Source: Eggerthella timonensis (GTDB lineage: Bacteria; Actinomycetota; Coriobacteriia; Coriobacteriales; Eggerthellaceae). From it: a stretch of DNA of 64,000 nt. Shown here piece by piece: positions 1-7,140 of the stretch. The stretch is from assembly GCF_900184265.1 (NCBI RefSeq), contig NZ_FXXA01000002.1, forward strand, positions 2,466,539-2,530,538, read 5' to 3'. Each line of letters opens with the position of its first letter. The stretch's first letter is position 1. The position numbers and the translations under genes are program-made. The notes beneath the pieces are model-generated. The model ran no database searches and had not been told where the DNA came from. It was given only the letters and a program-made list of their open reading frames with translations.

Positions 1-126
1 TGGCTGGCGCCGTCGATCTCCGACATCACCTCGACGCTGATCGTAGGCGGCTTCCTGGCCGTCGAGTGGCGGAGACTGCGCGCCGTGGAGGCGGGGAGGA
101 AGCCTGAATCTCCGCGCAGGCTCTAG
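1..126 (+). CDS. C-terminal end of a membrane transporter, possibly MATE family (partial)
   Basis: Only the last 41 codons are inside the window; frame 1 stays open from base 1 to the TAG at 124-126. The peptide begins with a hydrophobic stretch containing WLAPSISDITST and LIVGGFLAVEW, then a basic tail. That resembles the last helix and cytoplasmic tail of MATE-type multidrug exporters, but the fragment is too short to be sure. It lies upstream of the ech operon on the same strand, separated by a 277-base gap, and is probably a separate transcription unit. Confidence 0.45.
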   Translation, partial: WLAPSISDITSTLIVGGFLAVEWRRLRAVEAGRKPESPRRL

Positions 127-135
127 CTGCGCCGG

Positions 136-153
136 GACGGCGCCGTCTCTTTT
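136..153 (+). terminator. Weak terminator-like hairpin after the partial transporter gene
   Basis: The palindrome GACGGCGCCGTC lies 9 bases after the stop and is followed by TCTTTT. The stem is short, so this is a weak candidate for the end of the upstream transcript. Confidence 0.4.
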
Positions 154-340
154 GTGCAAGCGCACAACGAAAAGCGAGAAGGTTACGACCCGGAAACGAA
201 CGGGTAACGCGACGCCGTTTGCCAAAGACGTGTTGCCATTGGTCGCATCCGTATTCGCCGTTGGCACCCTTTTACCGAACAATCGCCTCCGGAGGGGGCC
301 TGTCATCCGACCGTTCACTTTTCTCTGGTAGAGTGGCAGC

Positions 341-358
341 GCGGGCGATATCGCTCGC
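341..358. promoter_or_regulatory. Near-perfect 18-bp palindrome in the ech upstream region
   Basis: The half-sites pair at 8 of 9 positions around a GCGATATCGC core, about 45 bases before the echA start. This is a typical place for a dimeric regulator. A possible -10 (TAGAGT, 329-334) lies just upstream, without a convincing -35. Apart from this, the 127-403 gap shows no gene. Confidence 0.35.
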
Positions 359-403
359 TTTTATTGTTCAAGTGCAATCGGTAAAGGTAAAGGGGGAAAC
401 TAC

Positions 404-2323
404 GTGGCTATGCTCGGGTTTTTAATCCTTTTCCCGCTGGTTGTTGCCGGCATCCTGCTCGTGGTGCGCAACAACCGAGCGAGAAACGTGATTGTGGGAG
501 CTTCCGCGCTCGTCATCGGGCTGGCGTCGGTGTGGCTCGTCGTATCCTATCTGGGAGCTCCATGGATAACGTATGAGTTCTACTCCCCGGTGGTCGATTA
601 CATCTGCATGGCCGTCAGCGTGCTCATCGCCGTGGCCATCCTGTATTTCGGCATCAAGTACAAGAACGTGTGGGCCTGCGTGCTCGCCGCCGTCCAGGTG
701 GTCGGCTCGCTCGTGTTCGAGTTCGGCTTCGCCCACGACATCCTCGTGACCGAAGGGCTGTACCTCGACTCGCTGTCGCTGCTCATGGCGTTCATCATCG
801 GCGTCATCGGCTCCGGCATCTGCGTGTACGCCCTCGGCTACATGGAGGACTTCCAGGCGCACGAGCCCGAGGGCGCGAAGGACCGCCGTCCGACGTTCTT
901 CGCCCTCATGTTCGTCTTCTTGGCCGCGATGTTCCTCATCGTGTTCTCGAACAACATGCTGTGGCTGTTCACCGGCTGGGAGATCACCACGGTGTGCTCG
1001 TTTTTGCTCATCGGCTACACGCGCACCGAGGAGGCCATCAAGAACGCCTTCCGCCAGATCATCATGAACATCCTCGGCGGCATCGCGTTCCTCGCGGCCC
1101 TGTACGTCATGGCCATCCAGTTCAACACGCTGTCGTTCCTCGAGTTCCTGCAGATCGGCATCGCCAACCCCGGCCTCGTCGTGCTGCCGGTGACGGCGCT
1201 CGCGTTCGCGGGCCTCACGAAGGCCGCGCAGATGCCGTTCCACACGTGGCTGCTCGGCGCCATGGTGGCGCCTACGCCCACCTCCGCGCTGCTGCACTCC
1301 TCCACGATGGTGAAGGCCGGCGTCTTCTTGCTCATCAAGCTGGCACCCATCATGATGGCGTGCCCCGTGCCGTCGGTCATGGTCATCCTCGTGGGCGGGC
1401 TCACGTTCCTCTTCTGCTCGTTCATGGCCATCTCGCAGTCCAACGCCAAGCGCGTGCTCGCGTACTCGACCATCGCCAACCTCGGCCTGATCGTGGCCTG
1501 CGCCGGAGTCGGGACGAAGGAGGCCGTGTGGGCGGCGACGTTCCTCGTGCTGTTCCATGCCATCGCGAAGTCGCTGCTGTTCCTGTGCGTCGGCACCGCC
1601 GAGCACCACATCGGCAGCCGCGACATCGAGGACATGGACCTCTTGTTCGAGCGCATGCCGCGCCTCGCGCGCTTCATGATGCTCGGCATCCTGTGCATGT
1701 TCATCGCCCCGTTCGGCATGCTCTTGGCCAAGTGGGCCACGCTCGTCTCCTTCGCCGATACCGGCCAGGTGGCGCTCATCGTGCTGTTGGCGTTCGGCTC
1801 CGCCGCCACGTTCATGTTCTGGGCGAAGTGGCTGGGCAAGCTCTCCGGCATCGCCGCGCGACCCGAGAACGTCGAGGTCAAAGTGCACACGAGCGAGTGG
1901 GTGGCCATCATGGTCATGGCCGTGCTCGTCATCCTGTGCTGCGTGGGCCTGCCCATCATCTCGTGGGCCGTGGTCGAGCCCTACATCTACAGCGTGTACG
2001 GCGCCGTCGGTCAGGACATCTCGTCGTCCAACCTGTGGATCGCCTCCATCCTGTCGGCGTTCATCGCCGTGGTGCTGTTCGCCGGCCTCGGCCGCTCGAA
2101 GGCCAAGAAGGTCGACATCTACTTGGCGGGCGTGAGCCGCGACAACGCAGAGCGCACGTTCTCCAACTCGCTGTCGGGCGAGTCCACCGCATCGGCGCGC
2201 AACTGGTACCTCGAGGGCATCTTCGGCGAGAAGCGCATCTCGCCTTTCGGCACCGCGTGCTGCACCATCATCATCGTGATCGCATTCGCGGCTGCTGCCG
2301 TGGGCGTTCCGGGACTGTTCTAG
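404..2323 (+). CDS. echA: Ech-type hydrogenase, large proton-translocating membrane subunit EchA (NuoL/HycC-like)
   Basis: This 639-residue polytopic membrane protein belongs to the proton-conducting transporter family (NuoL/MrpA/HycC). It would form the ion pump of a group 4 [NiFe] hydrogenase. About fourteen hydrophobic segments are visible, including the conserved region with FTGWEITTVCSFLLIG and a Lys-containing helix near FAGLTKAAQMPFHTWLLGAM. The second is the classic antiporter-subunit signature with PFHTWL and the following Pro/Thr-rich loop. The length matches EchA of methanogens and clostridia. The start is GTG at 404, preceded by AAAGGGGGAAA. It is first in a six-gene operon with 18 bases to echB. 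The gene order ABCDEF makes Ech more likely than a formate hydrogenlyase. Confidence 0.93.
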   Translation: MAMLGFLILFPLVVAGILLVVRNNRARNVIVGASALVIGLASVWLVVSYLGAPWITYEFYSPVVDYICMAVSVLIAVAILYFGIKYKNVWACVLAAVQVVGSLVFEFGFAHDILVTEGLYLDSLSLLMAFIIGVIGSGICVYALGYMEDFQAHEPEGAKDRRPTFFALMFVFLAAMFLIVFSNNMLWLFTGWEITTVCSFLLIGYTRTEEAIKNAFRQIIMNILGGIAFLAALYVMAIQFNTLSFLEFLQIGIANPGLVVLPVTALAFAGLTKAAQMPFHTWLLGAMVAPTPTSALLHSSTMVKAGVFLLIKLAPIMMACPVPSVMVILVGGLTFLFCSFMAISQSNAKRVLAYSTIANLGLIVACAGVGTKEAVWAATFLVLFHAIAKSLLFLCVGTAEHHIGSRDIEDMDLLFERMPRLARFMMLGILCMFIAPFGMLLAKWATLVSFADTGQVALIVLLAFGSAATFMFWAKWLGKLSGIAARPENVEVKVHTSEWVAIMVMAVLVILCCVGLPIISWAVVEPYIYSVYGAVGQDISSSNLWIASILSAFIAVVLFAGLGRSKAKKVDIYLAGVSRDNAERTFSNSLSGESTASARNWYLEGIFGEKRISPFGTACCTIIIVIAFAAAAVGVPGLF

Positions 2324-2341
2324 GAAAGGGTGTGATCTGAC

Positions 2342-3211
2342 ATGACTATGCTGTTCGCTCTCATCGGCACCCTCGTCTTCGCCATCGTCGCGCCGGTCCT
2401 GGGATGCCTGCTCGCGGGACTCGACCGCAAGATCTCGGCCCGCATGCAGGGTCGCGTGGGGCCTCCGCTCTTGCAGCCGTACTACGACGTGCGCAAGCTC
2501 ATCGAGAAGGACAACGTGTCGGTGAACTCCACCGAGGGCACCTACATCACGTGCGCCCTCGTGTTCACCCTCATCGCCGGCGGCATCTTCTTCTCCGGCG
2601 GCAACCTGCTGATGAGCGTCTTCGTCATCACGTTGTCGGGCCTGTTCTTCATCGTGGCCGCGTACTCGACGCGCTCGCCGTACGCCGAGATCGGCGCGAA
2701 CCGCGAGACGCTGCAGGTCATGGCGTACGAGCCCATGGTGCTGTTCATGGCCGTGGCGTTCTACATGGCGTCGGGCACGTTCAACTCGGCCGGCGTGTTC
2801 TTCCTCGACGCGCCCGTAGTGGCGAACATCTGGCTCGTGTTCCTGGGCTTCTTGTTCGTGCTCACCATCAAGCTGCGCAAGTCGCCGTTCGACCTGTCGT
2901 ACTCGCACCACGCCCACCAGGAGATCGTCAAGGGCATCACCACCGAGATGAGCGGCAAGACGCTCGCGAAGGTCGAGATCATGCACTGGTGCGAGAACGT
3001 GCTGTTCCTCGGCTGGACCGCGCTGTTCTTCCTCTGGGGAAACCCGCTGTCCATCGTGCTTGCGCTCGTGGTGGTGGCGCTCGTGTACTTCCTGGAGATC
3101 TGGATCGACAACAACTTCGCTCGCGTGAAGTGGCAGGCCCTGCTGGCGTCGGCGTGGGGCGTTGCCCTCGTCGCGGGCGGCGTGAACATCGCGTTCTTGG
3201 CCTACCTGTAA
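2342..3211 (+). CDS. echB: Ech hydrogenase membrane subunit EchB (NuoH-like)
   Basis: A 289-residue membrane protein of the NuoH/HycD family that anchors the soluble hydrogenase arm to the membrane arm. Features near the N-terminus include GLDRKISARMQGRVGPPLLQP, typical of the first cytoplasmic loop of NuoH homologues. Later comes the acidic loop AYSTRSPYAEIGANRETLQ, which faces the quinone or ion-channel region in complex I. Seven to eight transmembrane helices are visible. It lies 18 bases after echA and 13 bases before echC, so the genes are surely co-transcribed. Group 4 membrane hydrogenases do not reduce quinone, so the role here is coupling electron transfer to ion movement. Confidence 0.93.
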   Translation: MTMLFALIGTLVFAIVAPVLGCLLAGLDRKISARMQGRVGPPLLQPYYDVRKLIEKDNVSVNSTEGTYITCALVFTLIAGGIFFSGGNLLMSVFVITLSGLFFIVAAYSTRSPYAEIGANRETLQVMAYEPMVLFMAVAFYMASGTFNSAGVFFLDAPVVANIWLVFLGFLFVLTIKLRKSPFDLSYSHHAHQEIVKGITTEMSGKTLAKVEIMHWCENVLFLGWTALFFLWGNPLSIVLALVVVALVYFLEIWIDNNFARVKWQALLASAWGVALVAGGVNIAFLAYL

Positions 3212-3224
3212 AGGAGCTGCACCT

Positions 3225-3668
3225 ATGACGTATGCAACCAAATCACCGTGGGTCATCCACTACGACGGTTCCAGCTGCAACGGCTGCGACATCGAAGTGC
3301 TGGCCGCGCTGTGCCCCGGTTTCGATGTCGAGCGCTTCGGCATCATCAACACGGGCAACCCCAAGCACGCCGACATCTTCCTCGTCACGGGCAGCGTGAA
3401 CGAGCAGAACATCGGCGTGGTCCAGGAGATCTACAACCAGATGGTCGAGCCGAAGGTGGTCATCGCGTGCGGCATCTGCGCATGCTCGGCCGGCATCTTC
3501 CACGACTGCTACAACGTGATCGGCGGCGTCGACCAGGCCATTCCCGTGGACGTGTACGCGCCCGGCTGCGCCGTGCGACCCGAGGCCATCATCGACGCGG
3601 TCGTGCAGGGCCTCGGCATCCTGGAAGAGAAGTCGAAAGCCCTGCAGGCGCAGAAGAAAGGGGCGTGA
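3225..3668 (+). CDS. echC: Ech hydrogenase small subunit EchC (NuoB-like)
   Basis: This 147-residue subunit carries the proximal [4Fe-4S] cluster next to the NiFe site and takes electrons from ferredoxin via EchF. The NuoB pattern is complete: Cys18 and Cys21 in SSCNGCDIEVL, a Cys in ACGICACSAGIF, and the last in YAPGCAVRPEAIIDAV. There is no Tat signal, so it faces the cytoplasm as in other Ech/Coo/Hyc enzymes. The size is that of EchC in Methanosarcina-type enzymes. It sits 13 bases after echB and 4 bases before echD. Confidence 0.95.
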   Translation: MTYATKSPWVIHYDGSSCNGCDIEVLAALCPGFDVERFGIINTGNPKHADIFLVTGSVNEQNIGVVQEIYNQMVEPKVVIACGICACSAGIFHDCYNVIGGVDQAIPVDVYAPGCAVRPEAIIDAVVQGLGILEEKSKALQAQKKGA

Positions 3669-3672
3669 GGTC

Positions 3673-4401
3673 ATGACCCTGCGATCCGAGTTCATCCCCC
3701 TGACCGTCGAGGGCCTGCCGGCGCTCGCGGCCGAGAAGAAGGCCGAAGGCGCGCGCTTCGTGCAGATGCTGTGCGTGAACACCGAGGACGGCATCGACCT
3801 CGTCTACTCGTTCATGAAGGACGGCGTGCTGACGAACCACGAGATCAAGGCGGTGAAGAAGGGCACCGTCGTGCCCAGCGTCACCGACCAGTTCCTGGCC
3901 GCGTTCGTGTTCGAGAACGAGGCGCACGACCTGTTCGGCATGGACATCAAGGGCATCGCCATCGACTTCGGCGGCAACTTCTACGCGCTCGCGCAGAAAG
4001 AGCCCATGACCATCGTCTCGCCCGAGCAGCATGCCGCGCGCGAGAAGGCCAAGAAGCTGGCCGCCGCCAAGGCCGCCAAGGCGGCGAAGGCCAACGCGTC
4101 GTTCGTCGCCGATCATCCCGACGCGAAGCCGAAGCGCGAGGGCGTCATCGAGCCGTCCGGCGACGACGATCTGGAGACGCGCCTGGCCGGCATGGATCCC
4201 GAGAAGGTGGCGCGCGTGCGCGCCGGCATCGCGGCGAAGGCCAAGAAGGCCGCCGCCGAGGCCGAGGCAGCCAAGAAGGCGGCCGCCGACGAGAAGATCG
4301 CGAACCTCGACCAGGAGAAGGCCGCCAAGGTGAAGGCGGCCCTCGAGGCCAAGGCCGCGCGCGAAGCCGCGAAAGCGGAAGCAGAAAAGGAAGGAGAGTA
4401 G
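3673..4401 (+). CDS. echD: Ech hydrogenase subunit EchD (NuoC-like) with a long Lys/Ala-rich C-terminal tail
   Basis: Residues 1 to about 115 form a NuoC/HycE-N-type domain ending in the family segment FENEAHDLFGMDIKGIAIDFGG. The usual EchD stops soon after this. Here about 125 further residues follow, dominated by Lys, Ala and Glu. The tail holds two imperfect repeats of roughly 45 residues, one built on LAGMDPEKVARVRAGI and one on IANLDQEKAAKVKAAL, each followed by a KA-rich helix. It looks like a charged coiled or histone-H1-like extension. The reading frame runs straight into echE with a 1-base gap, so the tail is not a frameshift artefact. Its function is unknown; docking of a ferredoxin or another acidic partner is one possibility. 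Confidence 0.9.
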   Translation: MTLRSEFIPLTVEGLPALAAEKKAEGARFVQMLCVNTEDGIDLVYSFMKDGVLTNHEIKAVKKGTVVPSVTDQFLAAFVFENEAHDLFGMDIKGIAIDFGGNFYALAQKEPMTIVSPEQHAAREKAKKLAAAKAAKAAKANASFVADHPDAKPKREGVIEPSGDDDLETRLAGMDPEKVARVRAGIAAKAKKAAAEAEAAKKAAADEKIANLDQEKAAKVKAALEAKAAREAAKAEAEKEGE

Positions 4402-4402
4402 C

Positions 4403-5491
4403 ATGGGAAAGGCGACCGTCATCCCGTTCGGCCCCCAGCACCCGGTGCTGCCCGAGCCTTTGCACCTCGACCTCGTGGTCGAGGACGAGACCGTCATCGA
4501 GGCGGTTCCCCAGATCGGCTTCATCCATCGCGGCCTCGAGAAGCTCGTCGAGACGCGCGACTACAACCAGTTCATCTACGTGGCCGAGCGCATCTGCGGC
4601 ATCTGCGCGTTCGGGCATTCCATGGGCTACGCCGAGACTGTCGAGAAGCTCATGGGCGTCGAGATCCCCGAACGCGCCGAGTACCTGCGCGTCATCTGGC
4701 ACGAGCTTTCGCGTATCCACTCCCACGTGCTGTGGATGGGCCTCGCGGCCGACGCGTTCGGCTTCGAGAGCCTGTTCATGCACTGCTGGCGTCTGCGCGA
4801 GCGCGTGCTCGACATCTTCGAGAAGACCACGGGCGGCCGCGTCATCTTCTCGGTCGTCAAGGTGGGCGGCGTGGTCCGCGACATCGACGACGCCCAGTTC
4901 GCCGAGATGAAGCGCGTGCTCGAGGGCATCAAGGACGACTACCGCCAGCTGTGCAACGCCTTCCTCAAGGACACCTCGGTGAAGAACCGCACCGTGGGCG
5001 TGGGCTACATCAGCCACGAGGACGCGCTCGGCATGAGCATGGTGGGCCCGTTCGCACGCGCCTCCAACGTGAACTACGACGTGCGCATGCTGGGCAACGG
5101 CGGCTACGGCTTCCTGAGCGATTTCCAGCCCATCCTCGACGGCCAGGGCGACTGCTACGCCCGCGTGAAGGTGCGCGCGCTCGAAGTGCTGCAGTCCATC
5201 GACATCATCGAGGAGATGATCGCCAAGATCCCCGCAGGCGACATCGCCGTCGACGTGAAGGGCTCGCCCGCGGCCGGCGCCGAGGCTGCCAACGTGGTGG
5301 AGCAGCCCCGCGGCGAGTGCTACTACTACGCGCGCGGCAACGGGACGAAGTTCCTCGACCGCATGCGCATGCGCACGCCCACGTCGCAGAACCTGGCCGG
5401 CATGGCCACGGCGCTGGCCGGCTGCGATCTGGCCGACGTCAACATGATCGTGCTCACCATCGACCCCTGCATCAGCTGCACGGAAAGGTAG
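4403..5491 (+). CDS. echE: Ech hydrogenase large catalytic subunit EchE (NuoD-like, NiFe site)
   Basis: The 362-residue catalytic subunit. Both Ni-binding Cys pairs are present: RICGICAFGHS (Cys65/Cys68) near the N-terminus and DPCISCTER (Cys356/Cys359) as the very last residues. It is therefore a true NiFe hydrogenase rather than a complex I NuoD, which has lost these cysteines. The protein ends directly after the second motif with no C-terminal extension. Known Ech and CooH large subunits also lack the peptide that an endopeptidase removes from most NiFe enzymes, so this is family-typical and not a truncation. It is followed 7 bases later by echF. No hyp maturation genes lie in the window. 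Confidence 0.95.
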   Translation: MGKATVIPFGPQHPVLPEPLHLDLVVEDETVIEAVPQIGFIHRGLEKLVETRDYNQFIYVAERICGICAFGHSMGYAETVEKLMGVEIPERAEYLRVIWHELSRIHSHVLWMGLAADAFGFESLFMHCWRLRERVLDIFEKTTGGRVIFSVVKVGGVVRDIDDAQFAEMKRVLEGIKDDYRQLCNAFLKDTSVKNRTVGVGYISHEDALGMSMVGPFARASNVNYDVRMLGNGGYGFLSDFQPILDGQGDCYARVKVRALEVLQSIDIIEEMIAKIPAGDIAVDVKGSPAAGAEAANVVEQPRGECYYYARGNGTKFLDRMRMRTPTSQNLAGMATALAGCDLADVNMIVLTIDPCISCTER

Positions 5492-5498
5492 GAGGACC

Positions 5499-5855
5499 AT
5501 GGGAAGCTTCAAGCTGGGAAAGATGACACTCGGAGGCCTGTTCAAGAAGCCCGAGACGCTTCTGTACCCCGTTCAGACGAAAACGCCTCCCGCGGGCCTC
5601 AAGGGCCATGTGGTGAACGACGTGGACCGCTGCATCCTGTGCGGCATCTGCCAAAAGCGCTGCCCCTGCGCCGCCATCACGGTTGACAAGCCGGGACGCA
5701 CCTGGACGATCGACCGCTTCCGCTGCGTGCAGTGCGGCAGCTGCGTGCGCGAGTGCCCGAAGGACTGCCTGACCATGGAGCCCGCGTACACGCCGCCCGC
5801 GACGAGCAAGCACGTCGACGCCTTCGAGGTCCCGGAGACCAAGAAGACGGCGTAA
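5499..5855 (+). CDS. echF: Ech hydrogenase ferredoxin-like subunit EchF (NuoI-like)
   Basis: A 118-residue polyferredoxin with two [4Fe-4S] motifs, CILCGICQKRCPCAAI and CVQCGSCVRECPKDCL. It should pass electrons from soluble ferredoxin to EchC. The N-terminal GKMTLGGLFKKPETLLYP segment is typical of NuoI/EchF proteins that sit on the membrane arm. A good Shine-Dalgarno (AGGAGG) precedes the ATG. It is the last gene of the operon; a strong hairpin follows 28 bases after the stop. Confidence 0.94.
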   Translation: MGSFKLGKMTLGGLFKKPETLLYPVQTKTPPAGLKGHVVNDVDRCILCGICQKRCPCAAITVDKPGRTWTIDRFRCVQCGSCVRECPKDCLTMEPAYTPPATSKHVDAFEVPETKKTA

Positions 5856-5883
5856 GCGCCGCGCCGCAAAACGCGCGACCCGG

Positions 5884-5912
5884 AAGCCCCGCTCGTCGAG
5901 CGGGGCTTCTTG
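5884..5912 (+). terminator. Terminator of the ech operon
   Basis: A perfect 11-bp stem (AAGCCCCGCTC / GAGCGGGGCTT) with a 3-base loop, followed by CTTG. The T-tract is weak but the stem is strong, and it lies just after echF. Confidence 0.8.
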
Positions 5913-5925
5913 CGTTGGGTCCGCG

Positions 5926-6135
5926 TCGGCGAAATCGCGGTTCGTGGCAGGTTTTGCGAGTTATTCGTCGTCGTCGGCCTCGTCGAGCACGGTCGAGGCG
6001 CGGGGCGGATGCGCTGGGCCGCGTTTTGCCTGGTGGGGAGCATCCAGCGCGTCCGTTGGCGGAAAACGCCCCCGTGCAGGCGCCGTCAGATGACGAATTT
6101 CGGCGTTTTTCTGCCACGAACCGCGACTTCGCCGG
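5926..6135. repeat. Inverted-repeat element 1 (about 210 bp)
   Basis: The outer arms at 5926-5950 and 6111-6135 are inverted repeats matching at 23 of 25 positions; both contain CGCGGTTCGTGGCAG or its complement. Beyond the left arm the sequence continues TTTTGCGAGTTATTCGTCG. That 30-base stretch matches the left arm of the element at 29575 with one mismatch. No plausible ORF lies inside. It looks like a non-autonomous mobile or structured repeat filling the gap between ech and the next gene. Confidence 0.75.
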
Positions 6136-6388
6136 CGCAAGGCCTTGAACCCGGACGAACGGGTCGGACGGGGCTGTCTTGGCCACGCTTCCCGCTTCGT
6201 GGGCGCGCGCATCGGCGATCGAATGCACTGCGAAGGCAGGCGGCGCGGGCTCGTCAAGGGTGCCGCGTTCGCCGGCGCGCTCGTCGCTTCCGAAGAGCAG
6301 GCAGCGCTGCGGTGGCGAGCCGGCGTGCTCCGGCGAATGGAAAAGCTGTTGAAGCGTGAAACAAGGGCGGGGGATGGGGGAAACCTGC

Positions 6389-6446
6389 TAGAATGGTGGA
6401 CTATCGGATCACGTTCGACCGGGCCTGGGCGCTGGGCCCGGTTTTT
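6389..6446 (+). promoter_or_regulatory. Possible -10 followed by an intrinsic-terminator-like hairpin ahead of the phosphatidyltransferase gene
   Basis: TAGAAT at 6389-6394 could be a -10, though no good -35 is seen. It is followed by an 8-bp stem, ACCGGGCC (6418-6425) with GGCCCGGT (6435-6442), then TTTTT. The hairpin ends 37 bases before the gene start. It could stop read-through from upstream or act as an attenuator. The leader looks too short for a riboswitch. Confidence 0.55.
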
Positions 6447-6483
6447 GCGTCGAGGGACGCGCATGGAAGGGAAGGATGCTTGT

Positions 6484-7137
6484 ATGGGACGCAAGGATGA
6501 GGGCTGCGCAGCCGACCAGGTGAGCGACCGCATCTTCACCGTGCCGAACGTCATATCGTTCGTTCGGCTCTGCCTCGTGCCCATCTTCCTCGTGCTGCTG
6601 TTCAACGGCTACAACATCGTCGCCACGCTCCTGTACGCGCTGGCCGCGGGCACCGACTGGATCGACGGGCAGATCGCGCGCCGCACGAACGCCGTGTCGC
6701 GCCTGGGCCAGCTGCTCGACCCGGCGGTCGACCGCATCCTCATGATCGCGGGCGTGTGCGGGCTGTTCCTCGTGGGGCGCCTGCCGCTGTGGATCATCCT
6801 CGTCGTGCTCGTGCGCGACTTGGCTCTGCTCGTGGGCGGCGCGGTGCTGCTCAAACGCTTCCGCGTGCGCGTGGCCGTCATCTTCCCGGGCAAGGTGGCC
6901 ACGACGTTTCTGTTCGTGGGCTTCGCCGGCCTGCTGCTGAACTGGCCGCTCGTCCCGGGGCTCGGCCTCGTCGACGCGGCGTGGCTGCCGGGCCTGAACG
7001 CGCTGCCCTGCTCGTGGGGCATCTGGTTCGTGTACGCCGGCCTTGTGCTGGCTCTCGCCACCACGGCCTACTACGTCGTCGCCGCGCTGCGGAGCGTGCG
7101 CGCCGCCCAGGGCGTGCAGGCGGAAAGCGCGCGGTAG
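6484..7137 (+). CDS. CDP-alcohol phosphatidyltransferase family membrane protein
   Basis: This 217-residue integral membrane enzyme has the complete family signature in TDWIDGQIARRTNAVSRLGQLLDPAVDRI (written here as spaced parts: DWIDGQIAR, then G, then DPAVDR). That is DxxDGxxARxxxxxxxxGxxxDxxxD, which binds the CDP group and metals. It joins an alcohol to a diacylglycerol phosphate; PgsA or cardiolipin-synthase-like activity is likely. About five further helices follow. The ATG at 6484 is chosen because GGAAGGGAAGG lies just upstream; the frame is open further 5' but contains the terminator hairpin there. A second PgsA-type enzyme occurs at 63.1 kb, fused to CinA, so the two probably have different products. 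Confidence 0.85.
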   Translation: MGRKDEGCAADQVSDRIFTVPNVISFVRLCLVPIFLVLLFNGYNIVATLLYALAAGTDWIDGQIARRTNAVSRLGQLLDPAVDRILMIAGVCGLFLVGRLPLWIILVVLVRDLALLVGGAVLLKRFRVRVAVIFPGKVATTFLFVGFAGLLLNWPLVPGLGLVDAAWLPGLNALPCSWGIWFVYAGLVLALATTAYYVVAALRSVRAAQGVQAESAR

Positions 7138-7140
7138 CCG

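Noticed and set aside
422-3256. 944-codon minus-strand reading frame opposite echA-echB
   Set aside because: It is an antisense shadow of strongly conserved genes, composed of His/Arg/Glu-rich low-complexity residues typical of high-GC antisense frames.
4403-5491. EchE looked truncated because no C-terminal cleavage peptide follows the last Cys motif
   Set aside because: Ech and CooH large subunits are known to end there, so it is normal for this group.
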